From contig NZ_LT670819.1 of assembly GCF_900129855.1 (NCBI RefSeq), positions 7,006,001 through 7,070,000 of the forward strand: 64,000 nucleotides of DNA, given 5' to 3'. Below are positions 1-10,568 of this stretch, one piece after another. The position numbers and the translations under genes are program-made. Positions within the stretch are counted from its first letter, which is position 1; each line of letters begins with the position of its first letter. The DNA comes from Streptomyces sp. 3214.6. Lineage in GTDB: Bacteria; Actinomycetota; Actinomycetes; Streptomycetales; Streptomycetaceae. The notes beneath the pieces are model-generated. The model did no database searches. It was not told the origin of the DNA and saw nothing but the letters and a program-made list of their open reading frames with translations.

Positions 1-2581
1 CCAGAGGTTTCCGCTCTGCCTGACCAGGATGTCGGGGCGGCCGTCGCCGTTGAGATCACCGCCAGCGGTGACCTGCTCGGCGTTATACCAGTGATCGTCG
101 CTGCCTGAGATCACCTTCAGCTTCTGCGGTAGCTTCCGGTCGATGCTTCCCTGGCCGTTGTTGGGGTAGACGCGCAGCGTGTTCCTCTGGTCGCTCTCCT
201 CGTACTCAAGGGAGACGAGGTCGTTGTAGCCGTCTTGACCCCAGTCGCCGGAGAGACCGACCTGTCGGCCGGGGAAGGTGCCGCCCGCGTTGGTGGCGGC
301 GTAGAAGTGGCCGCCCTCCTGGCCGGCGTGGGTGAGGAGAGTGCCGTTCGCGTCGGTGCTCCAGATGTCCTTGAACTTGTCTCCGTTCAGGTCACCGGGC
401 TCGTCGCGGTCCGTGGCGCGCGTGGCGTAGTACAGGTAGACGGCGGTGTCGGAGCGGTTGCCGGCCGAGTCCACACTGTATGCGTACACCAGGTGCGGAC
501 CGTAGGAAGGAACCGTGAACTGCGCCCAGGCGGCGTCCGGCGGTACGTCCTCGAGATCAGGCTTGGTGTCCGTCCACCAGAAGTAGGCCTTCACGTCCGT
601 CACGCCGTTGGGGGCGAGCTGGAAGCGTGCGGTGGCACGGGCCGGACCGGTCAGCTCCGGCCAGCCCTGGTCTCCTGAGGGGTACTTGTTGTCCTGGGAG
701 GTGATGACGGGCGGTTTGCTGGGACGGACGCGGTCGATAGTGAACGTGCAGGTCTTGCTGTACGGCGACAACGCGCCGTCCGAGTCCTTGGCCCGGACCT
801 TCCAGGTGTACGTCCCGCTCGGGGTCTTGTCCGCAGGCAGTACGACCGTGGGGACGCGTCCGCGCACCGCCGGGACGCTGCTTTGGTAGACAGGGGTGGT
901 TGAACCGGCCGCGAAGAGCTGGAACTCGGCGGTCAGGTTTCCGGGGTCGGGGTCGTCGACTTTCGCGTGCAGGCTGACCGACGTGTTGCCGATGGTGCCG
1001 CCCGCGGCGCAACTGGTACTCGGGTAGGTGCCCAGTTCGGTCGGGGTCTTGGGCGGGTTGTTGTAGACGATCTCCAGGACTGCGGTCTTGGGGTCGAACT
1101 TCTTCCAGCCGAAGGTGTCGGCCTCGTTGGCGGCGTACATGCCCAGGGTGACGTTGGCGGCGTCGTTGGCAGCTGCCTTGCGGACGACGCTGGTGGCGTT
1201 GAACTCCAGGTTGCCGGCCGGGCAGTCACTGCTCCAGCCCTTGGCGGCGTTGACGGTGTCCAGCGGCGCCGAGCCGACCTTGCCGGGCTGGTTCTTCCAC
1301 GTGGTCTTGTCGGAGATGCCACCGACCTCGAACAACTGGACCTCGCGGGCCTGGCAGGACCAGGACCAGGTGTTGCGGATCCGGAAGGTCGCGGACTTGA
1401 CCTGCGCCCCTTGAGCGGCGCTGGTGTCCATCTGGAAGAAGGAGCGCGATATGCGGTCGCGGCCGCCGGTCTCGGCCTCGTAGCCGACGCGTACCACCTC
1501 CTTGGCATCCCAGAACGACGTGTTGGGGTAGGCCTGGTAGACCCTCGTCCAGTGGGTACGGACGTTGCTGGACCAGGTGGGGTCGATGTAGACGGGGTAA
1601 GTGGTCCCGGCACCGGTCAGCAGCCCCTGCTCCGGGGTGATCGTCAGTGTGTCGCCGCTCACGGCCGTAGCCATGGCCGCGTCCTTGGTCCCGGCTCCGG
1701 GGTCGAAGGCGGCCTGGGTGGTGGACGCGGTCGCGCTGAATGAGGAGATCAGCTGCTTGGCCTGGGCGGTGGTGGGCCGGCTTGAGTCCCACATCATCGG
1801 GGTGGGGCTGGTGAACACCGTCTGACCCGCCGGGTCGGTCGCCTCCAGGGCCCCGGTCTCGCTGTCCTTGGACACTCCGAGGCCCACCGTGCCGATAATG
1901 AACTGGAGTTGGGCCAGCTCCGGGTTCTTCGCGGCCTCGGCGTTCTTGACCACCAGCAGCTGGGAGAACCCCTCGACCTCCGCCTTCAGCTGCAGGTCGA
2001 CGCCGGGTAGGACCTCCGCATAGGTGGCGACGTTCCCTGACAGCGTGGGCTTGGGCAACGCCTTGGGCCAGGTCAGCGACAGTGTGCGGCCGTCACGGTT
2101 CCCGGTGAGCATGGGACCGGTGCCACCGCCCGAGAACCGGACCGAGACCGCGGCAGCCTTGGGCACCACGGAACCGTCGGAGGCGAACACCAGAGTTGGG
2201 TCGGTCCCGACCCATGCCCCGTTCCGCCATACCCGCACGGCACTGCCGTACTGCTGCACCGACACCGAACCGTCCGGCTTGGCCCACGTGTCACTCGGCC
2301 TGCGCATCGGCGAGGGCCTTGTCCTCCTCGGTCATCGAACCGTCGGCGACCGGGTCGGACGCTGCGGTAAGCGCCTTGGAGGTCAGCGCCGGTGCAGCTG
2401 CGGACGAATTGGCAGGCAGTATCGCCACCAGAATACCGGCGGTCAGGATTCCGGCCGGCAAGCGGAATCTACGCCTTCGGAAAAGTGCCCCACCCTCGTG
2501 TTCTCTGGACACGACTTCAATCCCCAATCCCTGCGCCCTGATTTCGCGCAACTCTATCGGCGGCGCGTGCGGGTATTTCAC
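1..2581 (-). pseudogene. Secreted DNRLRE / FG-GAP repeat protein, frameshifted near the N-terminus and cut by the window edge
   Basis: Two minus-strand frames together make one protein. The first (2581 or more likely GTG 2512, down to TGA 2293-2291) encodes a signal peptide (Arg-rich stretch, then AGILTAGILVAILPANSSAA) and a segment ending KALADAQAE. The second is open from ATG 2307 to base 1 and resumes with DTWAKPDGS, then a beta-rich region, a DNRLRE-like part (about 1650-1100, YIDPTW, TTWKNQPG) and FG-GAP-type Asp/Gly-rich calcium-binding loops (DLNGDKFKDIW about 400, DLNGDGRPDIL at the edge). In related proteins I expect about 15 more residues between the two parts, so a small deletion plus a frame change is likely. 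Divergent from the Rhs gene, with a similar LPANS signal peptide. An alternative is a shortened protein made from ATG 2307 without a signal peptide. The C-terminus lies outside the window. Confidence 0.65.
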
Positions 2582-2854
2582 ACGGCTGCACGGTCCGGCA
2601 GCAACAGGAAAACATGGAGAACGTGCGTATTCGATGTGAAGGTGGGCAAACCGCTGCCATGGCCAAAACCTGCTTCAGTGGCCTGAACTGCAACTTTACC
2701 GATTCATAGAAAACTCACATCTAGCTCAAATGTGACGTCAGGTGGTCGTGATTTCTAGTTGTTTCGGTGCACATCAAGGCGGGAAACCTATTTCGCGCGG
2801 CCGATCTTCCTGTTACCTTCTGGGGGCTTTGTTTACCTTCACGAGGGGTGGGGC
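2582..2854. promoter_or_regulatory. Divergent promoter region between the FG-GAP gene and the Rhs gene
   Basis: A gap of about 270 bases that is visibly more AT-rich than the flanking genes. It separates two outward-reading secreted-protein genes and so must hold both promoters. The only clear signal is the ribosome-binding sequence GAGGGGTGGGGC directly before GTG 2855. No operator palindrome was recognised. Confidence 0.4.
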
Positions 2855-5800
2855 GTGAGCCGGTACGGCGCGCGTAGATGGGGCGGCCTTATTTCTGCTG
2901 CCCTCATACTGGGAATGCTTCCTGCGAACAGCGTGGCAGTGACATCGTCCGGTAAGGGAGCCAGCGTTCCCGAGCCGAAGCAGCCGCCGACCGTGGCGGT
3001 GAAGCCGATGGCTGTCGGCGGCACGGACCATCGGCCTGACGACGTGCGCCCCTGGAAGACGCCGAAGGTCGCCTGGCCCGAACCTGGCTCGGCCACAGTG
3101 CAGTTGAACTCCGTGGCCGCCAAGTCCGGTGCGAAAAAGGCGGGTTCGCTTCCTCTCGCCCTGACGGCTCCTCTCGTCAAGCAGCGGACTGCTGCCACGA
3201 CACCCACCAAGGCGACCGTCACGCTCACCGACCAGAAGACCGCCCGCAGGGCCGGCGTTGACGGCCTGCTGTTCTCCTTGGCCCGCGCGGACGGCAACAC
3301 TGCCGCGGGCACCGCCTCGGTGCAGGTGGACTACAACTCCTTCAGGGGCGCCTACGGCGGCGACTGGGCGTCCCGCCTGCGCCTGGTGCAGCTGCCCGCC
3401 TGCGCGCTGACCACCCCGGACAAGCCTGCCTGTCGCGTCGGCAAGCCCCTGCCCACGACGAACAACACCAAGACCGGCACTTTGACCGCGAACGCCACGC
3501 TGCCCGCGGCCTCGAGAACGTCCACGAGTACGTCTACGGCCACCAAGTCGGCGGGCCTGTCCGCGGCGACGGTGTTGGCGGCCACCGCCAAGGCGTCAGG
3601 CGCCAGCGGTGACTACAAGGCGACCTCCTTGCAGGCCTCCGGCTCCTGGACGGCGGGCGGTTCGACCGGCGGTTTCTCCTGGTCGTACCCGATCGACACA
3701 CCGGCCGTACCGGGCGGCCTGAAGCCCAACGTGTCGCTGGGCTACGACTCCAAGGCCGTCGACGGCCGCACCTCGGCCTCCAACAACCAGCCCTCCTGGA
3801 TCGGCGACGGCTGGGACTGGCAGCCCGGCTATGTCGAGCGCCGCTACAAGTCATGCGAGGACGACAAGGCCAAGGCCGGCGCCACCAACACCACGAAGGT
3901 CGGCGACCAGTGCTGGTACAACGACAACGCCGTCATGTCCCTGGGCGGCAAGACCATCGACCTCGTCAACGACAAGGACGAAGGCTGGCACGCGGTCTCG
4001 GACGACGGTGAGAAGATCGAGAAGCTCACCGGCGCCGCGAACGGCGACGACGGCACGGACGGCGTCGACGGCAAGGGCGAGTACTGGAAGGTCACCACGG
4101 CCGACGGCACCCAGTACTTCTTCGGCCGCAACAAGCTCCCGGGCTGGAGCGACAACGGCACCGCCGCCGACGACCCGGTGACCAACTCGACCTGGACGGC
4201 GCCGGTCTTCGGCAACCACTCGGGCGAGCCCTGCTACAACGCCTCCTTCGCCTCCGCCTGGTGCCAGCAGGCCTGGCGTTGGCAGCTGGACTACGTCGTC
4301 GACCCGCGTGGCAACGCGATGGCCTACTACTGGTCCAAGGAGTCCAACAACTACGGCCGCAACGTCTCCGAGACCACCGGCAAGGCCACCGTCACCCCCT
4401 ACGTGCGCGGCGGCTGGCTGGAGCGCATCGACTACGGCCTGCGCGACGACAAGGTGTACTCGGGCAAGGCCGCGGGGCAGGTCCAGTTCGGCGTGACCTC
4501 CCGTTGCCTGACGAACTGCACCTTCGACGACGCCAACGCCGCCAACTGGCCGGACGTCCCCTACGACCGGTACTGCAAGGACGGCTCCACCGAGTGCAAG
4601 GACAAGTACTCCCCGACGTTCTGGTCCCAGAAGCGCCTGACCTCCATCACCACCAAGATCCTGACCGGCGGCGCCTACAAGGACGTCGACACCTGGACTC
4701 TCGACCAGAACTTCCCGGCCTCCGGTGATGGCATCTCCACCCCGATGTGGCTGAAGTCGATCCAGCACACGGGTAAGTCCGGGGCTGCGGTAGCCCTGCC
4801 CGCGGTCACGTTCGAGGGCGTGCAGAAGCCGAACCGGGTCGACAAGCTCTACGACAGCCTGGCCCCGTTCGTCCGGCTGCGCATGTCGAAGATCCGCACC
4901 GAGACCGGCGGCGCCATCGGCGTCGACTACCTCGCCCCCGACTGCACCGCCACCACCCTGCCGCCGGGCGACGGAACCAACACCACCCGTTGCTACCAGG
5001 TCAAGTGGCCTTTCGAGGGTGAGGACGCCAAGAAGGACTGGTTCATCACTTACCCGGTCAAGCGCGTCATCGAGGACGACAACCTCGTCGAGTCTCCCGA
5101 CACCGTCACCGAGTACACGTACCTCGGCGGCGCCAAGTGGGCCAAGAGCACTGACGAGTTCACCAAGGCCAAGGACCGCACCTACTCCGTCTCCCGCGGT
5201 TACGAGCGCGTGCAGACCCGCAAGGGCGCCGGCGCGGACGCCAGAACCCTGACCGAGAGCCGCTACTTCCGGGGCATCGACGGCGTCGAGGTGAAGGACT
5301 CGACGGGCGTCGCCGTCACCGACCGGGAACAGTTCGCCGGGGCGGTCCGCGAGAACGCGACGTACAACGGCGACGGAGGCGCGCTGGTCTCGGCCACCTC
5401 CTACACGCCGTGGCGTTCGGCCGTGGTCGCCACCCGGAGCCGAGGCGAGGCGGACCTGCCGGCCTTGGAGGCCTACCACACAGGCACCGCGGCGGAAGAG
5501 ACCCGCACCACTGTCACCGGCGGCACCCGCACCACGAAGACCACCCGTGGCTTCGACGACTACGGCATGGTCACCCAGGTCTCCGAACACGGCGACACCG
5601 ACAAGACCGGAAGCGCCACCACGGTCGGTGACGAGAAGTGCACCACCACGACGTACCTTCGCAACACCACGGCCTGGATCCTCAACACCGTGTCCCGCGC
5701 CGAGACCGTCGCCGCTCTCTGCAACTCCACGGTCAACCGCCCCGAGGACGTCATCGACGACGTCCGCACCTCCTACGACGGCGCTGCCTTCGGGGTCGCC

Positions 5801-8800
5801 CCCACCAAGGGCTTGGTCACCAAGACCGAGCGGATCAACGGCGCCGGCACGGGTTACGAGACCACCAGCTCCGTCCCCAGCACCTGCGGCACGGCCAAGA
5901 ACCAGCTCTGCTACGACCAGTACGGCCGGGGATTGGCAGCGGCGGACGCGTACGGCCAGGTCACGTCCACGGTGTACACCCCCGCCACAGGCGAGAACCC
6001 GACCGCCACGACGGTGACGAACCCGCGCGGCCACACCGCCAAGACCGTGCTGGATCCGCTCCGCGGCCAGCCGACCGACGCCACCGACGCCAACGGCCTG
6101 GTCACGTCCACCGCCTACGACGGCCTCGGCCGGACCACGAAGGTATGGCTGCCGACCCGCTCAGCAGCCCAGTTCCCCAACGCGCCCAACTACTCCTACG
6201 CCTACCAGATCCGCACCGACGGCCCGGCCGTCGTGACCGCCAAACACCTCGACCACAACTCGAGGTACCAGACCGGCTACGCCTTCTACGACGGCCTTCT
6301 GCGAGACCGTCAGACGCAGGCGGTCTCCCCGGACCTGGCCGGACGCCTGGTGACGGAGACGTTCTACAACACGCGCGGTGAGGCCTGGCGCACCTCGGGC
6401 ACCTTCTTCGCTACGGGCGCGCCGGAGGCCGTCCTGGTGACCGGCCAGGACACCAAGTACCCGTCGTCCACCGAGACCGTCTTCGACGGCGCGGGCCGGC
6501 CCACGACCGTGATCGCCAAGAAGTTCGGGGACGAGACCAAGCGCACCGTCACCAGCTACACGGGCGACACCACGACGGTGATCCCGCCCAGGGGCGGCGT
6601 CGCGACGACCACGGTGGTGGACGCGCTGGGCCGCACGGCGGAGGTCAAGCAGTACACGAACGCCGACCGCACGGCTTCGCAGTCCATGCGCTACCGCTAC
6701 GACAAGCTCGGTCGCCTCGACCAGATCACAGACGCCTCCGGCGCCAAGTGGACATACGCCTACGACGTCCGCGGCCGTAAGACCGACGTCACCGACCCGG
6801 ACACGGGCAAGACACACACCGCGTACGACCAGGGCGACCGGGTCACCGACGTCACCGACGCCCGGGGCATCACGCTTCACACCGACTACGACGCGCTGGG
6901 CCGCCGGACCGCGGTCAAGAAGGACACGGCCACGCTCTCGGCCTGGACCTACGACACCGTCTTCAAGGGACAGCCCGCCTCGGCCACCCGCTACATCGAC
7001 GGCAAGGCCTACGTCACCGAGACCACCGGCTACAACGCCTACAACCAGCCGACCGGAACCAAGGTGACGATCCCGTCCGGCCTCGGCGTGCCCGCCGGCA
7101 GCTACGAGTGGTCCTACTTCTATGAGGAGCACACCGGTCTGCTCACCGACGCAGAACAGCCCGCACTCGGCGGTCTGCCTGCCGAAGTCGTCACTACCAG
7201 CTACGACGGCGGCGGCCTGCTGTGGACCATGTACGCGGAGAACGACCCACTGATCTCGGACACCAAGTACGACCACTACGGCCGTAACACGGTCTTTGAG
7301 TACGGCGAGTTCGGCCAGCACATGAGGACCACGAGCGTCTACGACGATCACACCGGCAAGCTGACCGACGCCTACACCGACCGGGACAAGGCCCCCCAGC
7401 GGATCGAGGACAACCACTACACGTACGACCCGGCCGGGAACATCACGCAGATCGCGACCAACTACGGTCAGGACGCGGCCCGCACCACGGACACCCAGTG
7501 CTTCGCCCTGGACGGGCTCGCTCGGATCACCGAGGCGTGGACGAACACGGGCAGCACGTGCGCCGCCGCGCCCTCCGACGCGGTGGTCGGAGGCCAGGAT
7601 CCGTACTGGACGACGTACGCCTACGACGCGCTCGGCAACCGTAAGACGGAAACCCAGCACAAGACGGCGGGCGGGCCTGCCGCCGACACGGTCCGCGCGT
7701 ATGCCGCGCCGGAGGCGGGCACGCACAACCTGCCGGGCGTCACCCAGACCGGCACCGACCCGCACACGGAGACGTACACCTACACGGCGGGCAACACCCA
7801 GACCCGCACGTTCAAGCAGGGCAGCACGACCACTCTCGGCCAGGACCTGGACTGGGACGACGAGGGCCACCTCAAGTCCGTGACCGGCAACGGCCAGACC
7901 ACCAGCTACACCTACGACGTCGACGGGCAGCGTCTGACCCGCACCGACTCGGCGGGCACGACGCTCTACCTCCCCGGCGGCAACGAGCTCCAGGTCGACA
8001 AGGCCGGCAAGGCCACGGGCACCCGCTACTACAGCACCGGCACCCAGACGGTCGCCATGCGCACCGGCGGCAAGCTGACCTTCTTGCTCGCCGACCACCA
8101 CGGCACGACCACGACCCAGGTCACCGCGGACGCCGCCCAGGCTGTCACCCGCCGCAAGACAGGCATCTTCGGCACCCCGCGCGGCGCCCAGGTCGGCCCG
8201 TGGGCCGGCGACAAGGGCTTCATCGGCGGCACGAAGGACGCCGACACAGGCCTGACCCACCTCGGCGCCCGCGAATACGACCCCGCGATCGGCCGCTTCA
8301 TCAGCGTCGACCCCATCCTCGACCTGAACGACCCCCAATCCGTCAACGGCTACAGCTACTCCGGCAACAACCCGGTCTCTTACAGCGACCCGACCGGCAC
8401 CATCAAGATGAACTCCGACGGGACGCAGTGCAGTGGCGGCTGGAAGAAGTGCGGGACGGGGGGCAGCAGCCTTAGCGGCTCGGGGTCGGACGGTGGCGGC
8501 GGCAGCGACGATGGTGGCGGTGGCGGTGGCGGTGGCGGTGGCGGGAGGCCCATGTGCGGTGTTGTTCCCCTCGCTCCGTGCGGGCCATCTCCCGGACCCA
8601 CCGTCGGTCCTGAACCAACGTACCTTCCGTATGTCCCGCTGGCGCTTCCTGAGTACCAGAAGGCCCGGACGTGTGCCGCAGTCCCCGTGTTGCTCAGCTG
8701 CAATCCTGAGGATGCTGTTCTAGGGGGCGGTGACCGGAGTTACCTCGAGACTGGTCTTCTCTGGGCCAACGGTTCGCTGCCCTACACCACAACCTACGGG

Positions 8801-9265
8801 GAGGACAGCAAGATCGCTCAGCAGACGATGATGAGCGACCTCACTGCCGCACGGCGAAAGCAGATTATCGAGAGGTGGCACAGGGGTGAAACTGAGGGTG
8901 ATCTGGAACCCTATTCCATAGGCAAAATGTCCAAAGTGGAGCGGTTTGTGCAGTTCTTGCAAGACCAGGCAGAGATAGTCACGTCTGGCACTCAAGCATC
9001 GACTGCAGTATTGGGATCTCATACTGCAAAATTTAAGATATTGAGAGCTAATTCCACCGGTATCCAAGCCCGAATCACGATCGAAAATGACATGACGATC
9101 TCGTCCTTTTCGCACATTGTGACAGGGTACGGTAATCCTGTAGACCGCTGGATGCAGCGGACGTGGGACGCTGACGGTGCAATCGGATTGAGCGGCCGGG
9201 GCCATCTGCATAACATGAAGATCGTTTTCAGGGTAGTCATCGGAAGCGGGGTGATGGGGGAGTGA
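2855..9265 (+). CDS. Secreted Rhs/YD-repeat polymorphic toxin-type protein
   Basis: A protein of about 2136 residues. GTG 2855 was chosen over an upstream TTG (2759) because GAGGGGTGGGGC precedes it and a signal peptide starts there (SRYGARRWGGLISAALILGM, then LPANS). Order: secretion signal; a SpvB/TcaC-like N-terminal region (about residues 270-600, SWSYPIDTP, GYDSKAVDGR, WIGDGW); a long YD-repeat array (GxxYDALGRR, YDKLGRLDQI, YTYDVDGQRL); the Rhs core at about 1790-1850 (GLTHLGAREYDPAIGRFIS ... NNPVSYSDPTGT); then a Gly-rich linker and a C-terminal domain of about 290 residues that I do not recognise. Family knowledge: the repeats form a cocoon and the part after the core is a variable toxin. 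Codon use becomes less GC-rich from about 8800. A SUKH immunity gene lies 800 bases downstream, supporting a toxin role. Confidence 0.9.
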   Translation: MSRYGARRWGGLISAALILGMLPANSVAVTSSGKGASVPEPKQPPTVAVKPMAVGGTDHRPDDVRPWKTPKVAWPEPGSATVQLNSVAAKSGAKKAGSLPLALTAPLVKQRTAATTPTKATVTLTDQKTARRAGVDGLLFSLARADGNTAAGTASVQVDYNSFRGAYGGDWASRLRLVQLPACALTTPDKPACRVGKPLPTTNNTKTGTLTANATLPAASRTSTSTSTATKSAGLSAATVLAATAKASGASGDYKATSLQASGSWTAGGSTGGFSWSYPIDTPAVPGGLKPNVSLGYDSKAVDGRTSASNNQPSWIGDGWDWQPGYVERRYKSCEDDKAKAGATNTTKVGDQCWYNDNAVMSLGGKTIDLVNDKDEGWHAVSDDGEKIEKLTGAANGDDGTDGVDGKGEYWKVTTADGTQYFFGRNKLPGWSDNGTAADDPVTNSTWTAPVFGNHSGEPCYNASFASAWCQQAWRWQLDYVVDPRGNAMAYYWSKESNNYGRNVSETTGKATVTPYVRGGWLERIDYGLRDDKVYSGKAAGQVQFGVTSRCLTNCTFDDANAANWPDVPYDRYCKDGSTECKDKYSPTFWSQKRLTSITTKILTGGAYKDVDTWTLDQNFPASGDGISTPMWLKSIQHTGKSGAAVALPAVTFEGVQKPNRVDKLYDSLAPFVRLRMSKIRTETGGAIGVDYLAPDCTATTLPPGDGTNTTRCYQVKWPFEGEDAKKDWFITYPVKRVIEDDNLVESPDTVTEYTYLGGAKWAKSTDEFTKAKDRTYSVSRGYERVQTRKGAGADARTLTESRYFRGIDGVEVKDSTGVAVTDREQFAGAVRENATYNGDGGALVSATSYTPWRSAVVATRSRGEADLPALEAYHTGTAAEETRTTVTGGTRTTKTTRGFDDYGMVTQVSEHGDTDKTGSATTVGDEKCTTTTYLRNTTAWILNTVSRAETVAALCNSTVNRPEDVIDDVRTSYDGAAFGVAPTKGLVTKTERINGAGTGYETTSSVPSTCGTAKNQLCYDQYGRGLAAADAYGQVTSTVYTPATGENPTATTVTNPRGHTAKTVLDPLRGQPTDATDANGLVTSTAYDGLGRTTKVWLPTRSAAQFPNAPNYSYAYQIRTDGPAVVTAKHLDHNSRYQTGYAFYDGLLRDRQTQAVSPDLAGRLVTETFYNTRGEAWRTSGTFFATGAPEAVLVTGQDTKYPSSTETVFDGAGRPTTVIAKKFGDETKRTVTSYTGDTTTVIPPRGGVATTTVVDALGRTAEVKQYTNADRTASQSMRYRYDKLGRLDQITDASGAKWTYAYDVRGRKTDVTDPDTGKTHTAYDQGDRVTDVTDARGITLHTDYDALGRRTAVKKDTATLSAWTYDTVFKGQPASATRYIDGKAYVTETTGYNAYNQPTGTKVTIPSGLGVPAGSYEWSYFYEEHTGLLTDAEQPALGGLPAEVVTTSYDGGGLLWTMYAENDPLISDTKYDHYGRNTVFEYGEFGQHMRTTSVYDDHTGKLTDAYTDRDKAPQRIEDNHYTYDPAGNITQIATNYGQDAARTTDTQCFALDGLARITEAWTNTGSTCAAAPSDAVVGGQDPYWTTYAYDALGNRKTETQHKTAGGPAADTVRAYAAPEAGTHNLPGVTQTGTDPHTETYTYTAGNTQTRTFKQGSTTTLGQDLDWDDEGHLKSVTGNGQTTSYTYDVDGQRLTRTDSAGTTLYLPGGNELQVDKAGKATGTRYYSTGTQTVAMRTGGKLTFLLADHHGTTTTQVTADAAQAVTRRKTGIFGTPRGAQVGPWAGDKGFIGGTKDADTGLTHLGAREYDPAIGRFISVDPILDLNDPQSVNGYSYSGNNPVSYSDPTGTIKMNSDGTQCSGGWKKCGTGGSSLSGSGSDGGGGSDDGGGGGGGGGGGRPMCGVVPLAPCGPSPGPTVGPEPTYLPYVPLALPEYQKARTCAAVPVLLSCNPEDAVLGGGDRSYLETGLLWANGSLPYTTTYGEDSKIAQQTMMSDLTAARRKQIIERWHRGETEGDLEPYSIGKMSKVERFVQFLQDQAEIVTSGTQASTAVLGSHTAKFKILRANSTGIQARITIENDMTISSFSHIVTGYGNPVDRWMQRTWDADGAIGLSGRGHLHNMKIVFRVVIGSGVMGE

Positions 9266-9399
9266 TTGTAGGCGCGACCATCGAAGGTCAGGCGGCTCCG
9301 CGCTGATTATCGAGGGCGGTGGCCGGATGCGGGTCGGATGGGGTCTCTCTTCGAGGCGTATCATTCGACCCGTAGGGTTCTATTAAGTATTTGGAGAGA

Positions 9400-9834
9400 A
9401 TGATGCCTGGTCGAGGTGGCGGCAAAAAGCGCGCTGTCACGGGTGCGTGGACAGCGGCTTTGATGCTCGCCTCTTCCTTGTTTGGGGTCGCGTGTGCGGG
9501 GACGTATGATACTGGAGGATTTCCCGAAGCTTCATTTGTGCAGGAGAGTCTGCTTGTTCGGGAGTGGAAAGCTGGTGATTCCAGCATAGGATTAGAAGCT
9601 GCGGGAAAGTTCTCTAGTGCATCTCTTCGATTGGAGTACTTTAGCTGCTCTTCGAATGGTGTACGGGAGAAAAGTGGAAGTGGGACTTGGGAGTCTAGTG
9701 CAGGCGAGCAAAGAACCGAGGTGTTCTTGAAATTTGATGACGGGTGCTCGGCTACTCTGTGGGCAGGGAAATCTGGTGATCGTACAGTGCTGTGGGGGCA
9801 GCTCGGCGATAGCGGGATCGTTATTCTGCGCTGA
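9400..9834 (+). CDS. Small putative lipoprotein next to the Rhs toxin
   Basis: About 144 residues from ATG 9400 or 9403, preceded by GGAGAG. The N-terminus is basic (GRGGGKKR) with a hydrophobic stretch and a cysteine in LFGVACAG, so it looks like a lipoprotein or Sec-exported protein. The mature part ends in FDDGCSATLWAG...TVLWGQLG. The motif GCSxTLxAGxS...VLW recurs in a broken copy at about 11350-11444. Lower GC than the flanking core genes. It lies between the toxin and the SUKH gene, so an immunity or accessory role is possible, but no domain is recognised. Confidence 0.7.
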   Translation: MMPGRGGGKKRAVTGAWTAALMLASSLFGVACAGTYDTGGFPEASFVQESLLVREWKAGDSSIGLEAAGKFSSASLRLEYFSCSSNGVREKSGSGTWESSAGEQRTEVFLKFDDGCSATLWAGKSGDRTVLWGQLGDSGIVILR

Positions 9835-9840
9835 CGTTCG

Positions 9841-10062
9841 GTGGTCTTCGAGTTGCCAACGTTTTCCGGGGATAGTCGATTCGACGATGTGCGGTCCATC
9901 AGTCTGTTCTCTGCTTGCGCCAGTGGAATCCCGAGCTGCCCGACACTGGCAGCGACGTCTCTGCAGCCCTCGGGAACGTGGAGCTCGGGAGGCTCGACCG
10001 GTGCCTTCTGGACTAGGGGTATCCTGACAATCCACACCAACTATGAAGCCTGTGGGTCATGA
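9841..10062 (+). CDS. Small hypothetical protein, possibly a remnant
   Basis: A 73-residue frame from GTG 9841, six bases after the previous stop. Its stop overlaps the ATG of the SUKH gene (ATGA), the arrangement of a translationally coupled pair, which argues for real translation. It has no clear ribosome-binding site, no signal peptide and no recognisable domain. A short segment (SGTWSSGG) resembles part of the upstream lipoprotein (SGTWESS), so it may be the tail of a decayed paralogue. Confidence 0.35.
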   Translation: MVFELPTFSGDSRFDDVRSISLFSACASGIPSCPTLAATSLQPSGTWSSGGSTGAFWTRGILTIHTNYEACGS

Positions 10063-10568
10063 AGTTCCTTCGGAGGAACCCTCCGCGCCCCACATTTCCT
10101 AACGGAGCATTCTGGACCGTTTATTCTCGGCTGGTCGACGAGGGGCTTATCGATCACCGTGAGTCTCGAGGGGTTTCGGGGGACGTGTTGGAGGAGATCT
10201 CACGCGCCCAAGGCGTCCGCTTGGACTCGGAATATGCAGATTTCCTTGGATGTATGGGTGCCGGTTCGGGGCGCACGCTGTCCTCTGAGGTAATTTTCTA
10301 TCCCGCTACCCTCGGAATGCGGTCGAGTGCGGAATCCATGTGTGCGGAGTTCGGCATAGCGTGCGACCTGACGGATGCCCTAATGGTGGCCTCGCATCAA
10401 GGCTACATCTATTACTACGTGAGCCTGAGCGAAGACGGGGCTGTCTATTGCGTCACTGAGGACTCCACCTCGCCGATCCGCGTGGCAGACTCCTTCAGTG
10501 AATTCCTATACGAGTACGTGAAATCGGGAACGACCTCGGTCAGTAATTCGGGAGGGCGGCTAGGGTGA
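10059..10568 (+). CDS. SMI1/KNR4 (SUKH) family immunity protein
   Basis: A 169-residue protein. Features of the SUKH superfamily are visible: an early helix LEEISRAQGVRLDSEYADFL followed by Gly-rich turns, a central ALMVASHQGYIYYYVSL strand pair, and the ending VADSFSEFLYEYV. SUKH proteins are typically immunity proteins that bind and neutralise a cognate toxin in the cytoplasm. Its place downstream of an Rhs protein with a variable C-terminus suggests it protects against that toxin, although the partner is inferred from position only. The start overlaps the preceding frame by 4 bases and the stop overlaps the next gene by 4 (GTGA). Confidence 0.82.
   Translation: MKFLRRNPPRPTFPNGAFWTVYSRLVDEGLIDHRESRGVSGDVLEEISRAQGVRLDSEYADFLGCMGAGSGRTLSSEVIFYPATLGMRSSAESMCAEFGIACDLTDALMVASHQGYIYYYVSLSEDGAVYCVTEDSTSPIRVADSFSEFLYEYVKSGTTSVSNSGGRLG

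Noticed and set aside
3851..8338. Two minus-strand frames of over 720 codons antisense to the Rhs gene
   Set aside because: Low-complexity Val/Gly/Leu/Arg composition without motifs; they result from strong third-position GC on the coding strand.
8480..8555. A GGTGGC simple repeat as a possible CRISPR or structural element
   Set aside because: It is the in-frame Gly/Asp linker of the Rhs protein; no spacers or palindromic repeats. No CRISPR array was seen anywhere in the window.
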